Shown: positions 60,685 through 64,000 of the stretch, piece by piece | Layout of the letters: the number at the start of each line of letters is the position of its first letter | Position numbering within the stretch: the stretch's first letter is position 1 | DNA from: Streptomyces sp. NBC_00287 | Lineage (GTDB): Bacteria > Actinomycetota > Actinomycetes > Streptomycetales > Streptomycetaceae | DNA: 64,000 bases | Assembly (NCBI RefSeq): GCF_036173105.1 | Contig: NZ_CP108053.1 | Location: forward strand, 8,680,001-8,744,000 | Reading direction: 5' to 3' | Position numbers and translations under genes: made by a program | Notes under the pieces: model-generated | Database searches by the model: none | Told to the model about the DNA's origin: nothing | Seen by the model: the letters and a program-made list of their open reading frames with translations, nothing else

Positions 60685-61134
60685 TCAGTCACCGTCGACC
60701 GGCTCCAACACGAACACCGGAATCTCGCGTTCGGTCTTCTCCTGGTAGTCGGCGTACGGCGGATACGCCGCCACGGCACGCTCCCACCACTCGGCCTTCT
60801 CCGCGCCGGTGACCTCACGGGCCGTCATGTCCCGCTTGTCCGGGCCGTCCTGGAGCTCCACCAGAGGATCGGCCTTGACGTTGTGGTACCAGACCGGGTG
60901 CTTGGGCGACCCACCCAGGGAGGCGACGGCGGCGTAGCGGCCCTCGTGCTCCACCCGCATCAACGGCGTCTTGCGGATCTTGCCGCTCCTGGCGCCCCGG
61001 GTGGTCAGCAAAATCACCGGCCGGCCGGTGTCCATCAGGGTCGTCCCCTTGGTGCCGCCGGAGCTCTCGTACAGCTCCACCTGCTCGCGCACCCACTGGG
61101 TCGGGCTGGGTTCGTACTCGCCCTCAAGAGGCAT
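60685..61134 (-). CDS. Nitroreductase-family deazaflavin (F420)-dependent oxidoreductase
   Basis: 149 residues of the Ddn-like split-barrel family. Family segments: WVREQVELYESSGG, VILLTTRGARSGKIRKTPLMRV, VASLGGSPKHPVWYHNVKAD and WWERAVAAYPPYADYQ. Uses reduced F420 to reduce small electrophiles, by family. Start supported by GGGA near the ATG. Confidence 0.87.
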   Translation of the reverse strand: MPLEGEYEPSPTQWVREQVELYESSGGTKGTTLMDTGRPVILLTTRGARSGKIRKTPLMRVEHEGRYAAVASLGGSPKHPVWYHNVKADPLVELQDGPDKRDMTAREVTGAEKAEWWERAVAAYPPYADYQEKTEREIPVFVLEPVDGD

Positions 61135-61304
61135 GGCATCGGTCCCATCGTCGTGTTCCGCGGCTGACTCTCTCCTCCAACACTGATGCATGCGCGTTTC
61201 ATCCGCCCGGGATGCTGCGGGGCCGCGCGCCCGTCCCGTGGAAACCCGGCGACACGATCCAGGGGTGCTGGAACTCCCCGTGGCCTGGTAAGAGGCTGAC
61301 GGTC

Positions 61305-61496
61305 ATGCACATCGACATCGACAAGGACGTCTGCATCGGCGCCGGGCAGTGCGCCCTGGCCGCGCCAGGCGTCTTCACCCAGGACGACGACGGCTTCAGC
61401 ACCCTGCTCCCCGGCCGGGAGGACGGCACCGGGGATCCGATGGCCCGAGAAGCGGCGAGGGCCTGCCCGGTCGGCGCTATCAAGGTCTCGGCCTAG
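61305..61496 (+). CDS. [3Fe-4S] ferredoxin, P450-associated type
   Basis: 63 residues. Cluster Cys in CIGAGQC and CPVGAIKV, with the family middle Cys replaced, giving a 3Fe-4S pattern (three Cys). Such ferredoxins pass electrons to class I P450s. No P450 is adjacent; the window's P450s are distant. Its TAG stop shares the CTAG of the facing TetR gene. Confidence 0.85.
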   Translation: MHIDIDKDVCIGAGQCALAAPGVFTQDDDGFSTLLPGREDGTGDPMAREAARACPVGAIKVSA

Positions 61497-62044
61497 CGGG
61501 GCGCCAGCAGCCGCCGCGCCGCCTCGCGGGCCTCCACCGCCGGGCGGGTGCTGCCCGTGATGCCCGCCGTCACCATGGCGCCCTCGGCCAGCAGGAACAG
61601 GGGACCGGTCAGGTCGGTCGGGAGGCCCGCGTCGGCCACCAGGCTGCCTAGGTAGTCGCGGAACGCCTGCTTGTGTGCCCGGACCTGGTCCGCCACCCGG
61701 GCCGAGGTGGCGCCGAGTTCGCCGTAGGAGTTGATCCAGGCGCAGCCGCGGAAGCCGGGCTCGGCGAACCACAGTTCCAGCCAGTCGAAGACGGCCGAGA
61801 TTCGCCGGGCGGGGTCCGGCTCGCGCTCCACATGGGCGGCGAGGCGTCCGCGCCAGCGTTCGTCACGGCGCTCCAGATAGGCCTCGACCAGCTGTTCCTT
61901 GGCGGGGAAGAGCTGGTAGAGCCGCTTGAGGGAGACCCCCGAGGCGCCGCGGAGCTCGTCCATGCCGACCGACTGGATGCCCCGGCCGTAGAACAGCTCC
62001 TCCGCGGCGTCCAGGGCCCGCTCCCGGGCGGTTGCGCTGTCCAT
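61493..62044 (-). CDS. TetR-family regulator with paired GAGAACG operators
   Basis: 183 residues. Helix-turn-helix GASGVSLKRLYQLFPAKEQLVEAYL, followed by a ligand domain (WLELWFAEPGFRGCAWINS). GGGAG nine bases before the ATG. Two identical operators lie in the divergent promoter with the NTF2-like gene. Ends in the shared CTAG. Confidence 0.88.
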   Translation of the reverse strand: MDSATARERALDAAEELFYGRGIQSVGMDELRGASGVSLKRLYQLFPAKEQLVEAYLERRDERWRGRLAAHVEREPDPARRISAVFDWLELWFAEPGFRGCAWINSYGELGATSARVADQVRAHKQAFRDYLGSLVADAGLPTDLTGPLFLLAEGAMVTAGITGSTRPAVEAREAARRLLAPR

Positions 62045-62079
62045 TTCCGGCCACTCCCTGTCCGACGGCTCCTTGACGC

Positions 62080-62095
62080 GAGAACGCACGTTCTC
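62080..62095. promoter_or_regulatory. TetR operator 1, GAGAACGCACGTTCTC
   Basis: Seven-base perfect arms (GAGAACG/CGTTCTC) with CA centre, 35 bp before the TetR start; same sequence class as operator 2, centres 36 bp apart. Confidence 0.75.
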
Positions 62096-62115
62096 CTACC
62101 GTGTCGATCGTAGCG

Positions 62116-62131
62116 GAGAACGCTCGTTCTC
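62116..62131. promoter_or_regulatory. TetR operator 2, GAGAACGCTCGTTCTC
   Basis: Seven-base perfect arms with CT centre, 24 bp before the NTF2-like gene. Two boxes imply control of both directions by the divergent TetR protein. Confidence 0.75.
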
Positions 62132-62155
62132 TCGTACCGGACCCAGGAGGACGCC

Positions 62156-62602
62156 ATGACCGACCGCCCGCCCCTGCCCCCCTTCACCCGCGAGACCGCC
62201 GCGCAGAAGGTGCGGGCCGCCGAGGACGCCTGGAACGCCCGCGATCCGCACAAGGTGGCGCTCGCCTATTCCGAGGACTCCGTCTGGCGCAACCGCGACA
62301 CCTTCCTCACCGGCCGCGCCGAGATCGTCGAGTTCCTCACCGCGAAGTGGGCGCGCGAGCGCGAGTACGCGCTGCGCAAGGACCTGTGGGCCTTCGACGG
62401 CAACCGCATCGCGGTCCGCTTCCAGTACGAGTGCCGCGCCGCCGACGGCCAGTGGTGGCGGTCGTACGGCAATGAGCTGTGGGAGTTCGACGAGCACGGG
62501 CTGATGACCCGGCGCGAGGCCAGCATCAACGACGTCCGCATCGAGGAGAGCGAGCGCCGGATCCTCGGCTCGCGAAGGGAGCAGCCGCTGCCTGTTCAGT
62601 AG
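62156..62602 (+). CDS. NTF2-like (SnoaL/DUF1348) family protein
   Basis: 148 residues, cone-shaped NTF2-like fold (AAEDAWNARDPHKVALAYSE, WAREREYALRKDLWAFDGNRIA, RFQYECRAADGQWWRSYGNE). Fits DUF1348-like proteins of unknown chemistry. AGGAGG upstream of ATG. Under control of the TetR boxes. Confidence 0.83.
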   Translation: MTDRPPLPPFTRETAAQKVRAAEDAWNARDPHKVALAYSEDSVWRNRDTFLTGRAEIVEFLTAKWAREREYALRKDLWAFDGNRIAVRFQYECRAADGQWWRSYGNELWEFDEHGLMTRREASINDVRIEESERRILGSRREQPLPVQ

Positions 62603-62611
62603 GGTTCCGGG

Positions 62612-63139
62612 ATGAGCGAACAGGCCGGGAAACCCTTCCTCTACGTCGTTGTCTGCGCCGCCGGGATCGCCTCCGGCGTCAGCAAACTCGTCGCCGCCGC
62701 GCAGGAGCGGGGCTGGGAGGTCGGTGTCATCGCGACGCCCGTCGCGATGAACGGCTTCTTCGACACCGCCGCCGTGGAGGCGCTGACCGGCCGCCCGATC
62801 CGCTCCGCCTGGCGTACCCCCGCCGATCCGCGCCCCTTCCCGCCGCCGGACGCGGTCGTGGTCGCGCCCGCCACCTTCAACACCGTCAACAAGTGGGCGC
62901 AGGGCCTCGCCGACACCCTCGCCGTGGCGACCCTGTGCGAGGCGTACGGCCTTGGTGTCCCCGTCGCCGCCCTGCCCTGCGTGGCCGACGCGCTCGCCGC
63001 CCATCCCGCCTACCGGGAGAGCCTGGTGCGTCTGCGTGGGATGGGTGTCCGCTTCGGTGAGCCGTACACCGGCGACCCCCAGGAGGACGGCAGGCGGCCG
63101 GAGTTCGGCTGGGAGCGGGCGCTGGACCTGCTGGGCTGA
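62612..63139 (+). CDS. Flavoprotein (HFCD/phosphopantothenoylcysteine decarboxylase-like)
   Basis: 175 residues, flavodoxin-like HFCD family (LYVVVCAAGIASGVSKLVAA, VVVAPATFNTVNKWAQGLAD, VPVAALPCVADALAAHPAY). Family members bind FMN and catalyse oxidative decarboxylation of cysteine residues or act as mersacidin decarboxylases; here a stand-alone small protein. Nine nt after the NTF2 gene, probably in its operon. Confidence 0.82.
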   Translation: MSEQAGKPFLYVVVCAAGIASGVSKLVAAAQERGWEVGVIATPVAMNGFFDTAAVEALTGRPIRSAWRTPADPRPFPPPDAVVVAPATFNTVNKWAQGLADTLAVATLCEAYGLGVPVAALPCVADALAAHPAYRESLVRLRGMGVRFGEPYTGDPQEDGRRPEFGWERALDLLG

Positions 63140-63186
63140 CCTATTTGCACCCCTGAGGTCAGGCCGGGGAGGCGTCTGCCGTCCGG

Positions 63187-63225
63187 CTGCAAGAACCGTC
63201 AGAAAGTTTCGTCAACTTCTTGCAG
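63187..63225. promoter_or_regulatory. Concentric 39-bp palindrome CTGCAAGAA...GAAA-G-TTTC...TTCTTGCAG
   Basis: Outer arms CTGCAAGAA (63187-63195) and TTCTTGCAG (63217-63225) and inner arms GAAA/TTTC around base 63206 share one centre. CTTGCAG heptamers recall MalR-type LacI operators of Streptomyces maltose and alpha-amylase genes. Lies 87 bp upstream of the cyclase start. Confidence 0.6.
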
Positions 63226-63311
63226 TCGAAGTCGATCACTGTTTAACTCAGGCGCTGTTGATCGCAGTTGACGGCCAGCCGGTGTTCTCGCCGGCCGATC
63301 CAAGGAGTGTC

Positions 63312-64000
63312 GTGACGGCGCAGACTCCTGTTGCCGAGCCCGGAGTCCGGGGCGACGACGGTGGTTTCACCCTCAGTGCCCCGGAGGGAACCGCGTACCG
63401 CGTGGACCTGACCAGCGATGTGCTCTCCCCGCGGAACCCGCTGCTCGCGGAGTACTGCGAGGGCCGTCGGGTCGTCGCCTTCGTCGGTCCGACCGTGGAG
63501 CGGCTCTACGGCCGCAGCCTGCGCGCCTATCTGGCCGCGCGGCTCGCGCCGGACAGCTGGAGTGTCGTCGTGCTGTCGGGCGGCGAGGATGCCAAGACCA
63601 TGGACACGGTCGAGGAGATCTGCGCCCGGGCCAAGCTGGCCGGTCTCGACCGGCGCGGGGTGATGCTGGCCGTAGGCGGCGGCGTCACCTGCGATCTCGT
63701 GGGCTTCGCGGCGGCGATCTACGCCCGGGGCGTGCGCTACATCAAGGTCAACACCACGCTGGTCGGCCAGGTCGACGTGGGCGTCGGAGTGAAGACCGGC
63801 GTCAACGCCCTCGGCACGAAGAACATGCTCGGCGCGTATCACCCCGCGCATGCGTCGATCAACGACCCTGGGTTTCTGGGTAGCTTGACGCCTCGTCATA
63901 TACGGTGCGGGCTCGGTGAGATAGCCAAGATGGCGATCATCAAGGACGCCCGTCTCTTCCGGGTTCTGGAGGAGTGCCCGACCGTCTTCCAGGAACCCTG
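63312..64000 (+). CDS. Sugar-phosphate cyclase (EEVS/DHQ synthase superfamily), 3' end beyond window
   Basis: First 229 codons of a 3-dehydroquinate-synthase-fold enzyme. Motifs: VVVLSGGEDAKTMD, GGGVTCDLVGFAAAIYARG, TTLVGQVDVGVGVKTGVN, KNMLGAYHPAHASINDPGFL and CGLGEIAKMAIIKD. The DHQ-synthase GGK is GVK here and the pocket differs from housekeeping AroB, pointing to sedoheptulose-7-phosphate cyclases such as 2-epi-5-epi-valiolone synthase, which begin C7N aminocyclitol routes. GTG start with AGGAG six bases upstream. Which cyclisation product is made is not resolvable here. Confidence 0.82.
   Translation, partial: MTAQTPVAEPGVRGDDGGFTLSAPEGTAYRVDLTSDVLSPRNPLLAEYCEGRRVVAFVGPTVERLYGRSLRAYLAARLAPDSWSVVVLSGGEDAKTMDTVEEICARAKLAGLDRRGVMLAVGGGVTCDLVGFAAAIYARGVRYIKVNTTLVGQVDVGVGVKTGVNALGTKNMLGAYHPAHASINDPGFLGSLTPRHIRCGLGEIAKMAIIKDARLFRVLEECPTVFQEP

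Overview
The window is high-GC, densely packed actinobacterial DNA with strong G/C bias at third codon positions, AGGAGG-type ribosome sites and frequent GTG starts. It looks like a Streptomyces chromosome: it carries a complete conservon (cvn) operon with rare TTA codons, an EF-Tu3-type gene, three cytochromes P450, an iron box of the DmdR1/DtxR type, F420-type oxidoreductases and many TetR/LacI/MarR/AraC regulators paired with palindromic operators. No rRNA, tRNA, CRISPR array, integrase or transposase was seen.

Region 1 (1-12.6 kb) is an L-rhamnose utilisation locus. A leftward operon (rhaI, bifunctional aldolase/lactaldehyde dehydrogenase, rhaB, the last cut by the window edge) faces a rightward operon (sugar ABC transporter rhaTPQS, mutarotase, a secreted beta-propeller protein, a LacI-type regulator). 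The divergent promoter region holds two TGAAA-type LacI half-palindromes and a third perfect palindrome. Region 2 (12.6-19.5 kb) has an S33 peptidase, a PIG-L deacetylase, an ECF sigma factor broken by a small palindromic insertion, a pentapeptide-repeat protein, a stand-alone P450-BM3-like P450 with a divergent TetR, and a DUF2470 gene behind an iron box. Region 3 (19.5-31 kb) is mixed housekeeping: lactonase, a protein of unknown function, FUSC transporter, FBP zinc-finger protein, phosphotransferase, ROK regulator, epimerase, PHP phosphoesterase, secreted GH16 glucanase, VanZ.

Region 4 (31-39 kb) starts with a six-gene overlapping Mrp/Mbh-type antiporter operon that lacks MrpA, then a DUF4230 protein, a P450 with a changed ExxR motif, and a PRPP synthetase directly upstream of a tuf3-type EF-Tu. 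Region 5 (39-47 kb) holds a STAS protein, a MarR gene divergent from an aldehyde/alcohol dehydrogenase pair, an AraC/oxidoreductase divergent pair, a frameshifted lipoprotein and a TetR-DUF1304 pair behind a 45-bp palindrome. Region 6 (47-53 kb) is the conservon cvnA-B-C-D-P450, whose P450 lacks ExxR, ended by a strong two-sided terminator. Facing it is a large cysteine-rich protein of unknown function with a DDxxDxxxD motif, the most novel-looking gene here. Region 7 (53-63 kb) is amidohydrolase, amino acid permease, several small redox enzymes, GHR, CDF transporter, ferredoxin and a TetR with paired operators. At the right edge (63.3 kb) a sugar-phosphate cyclase gene of the 3-dehydroquinate/2-epi-5-epi-valiolone synthase superfamily begins behind a concentric palindrome and may open a C7-cyclitol natural-product cluster.
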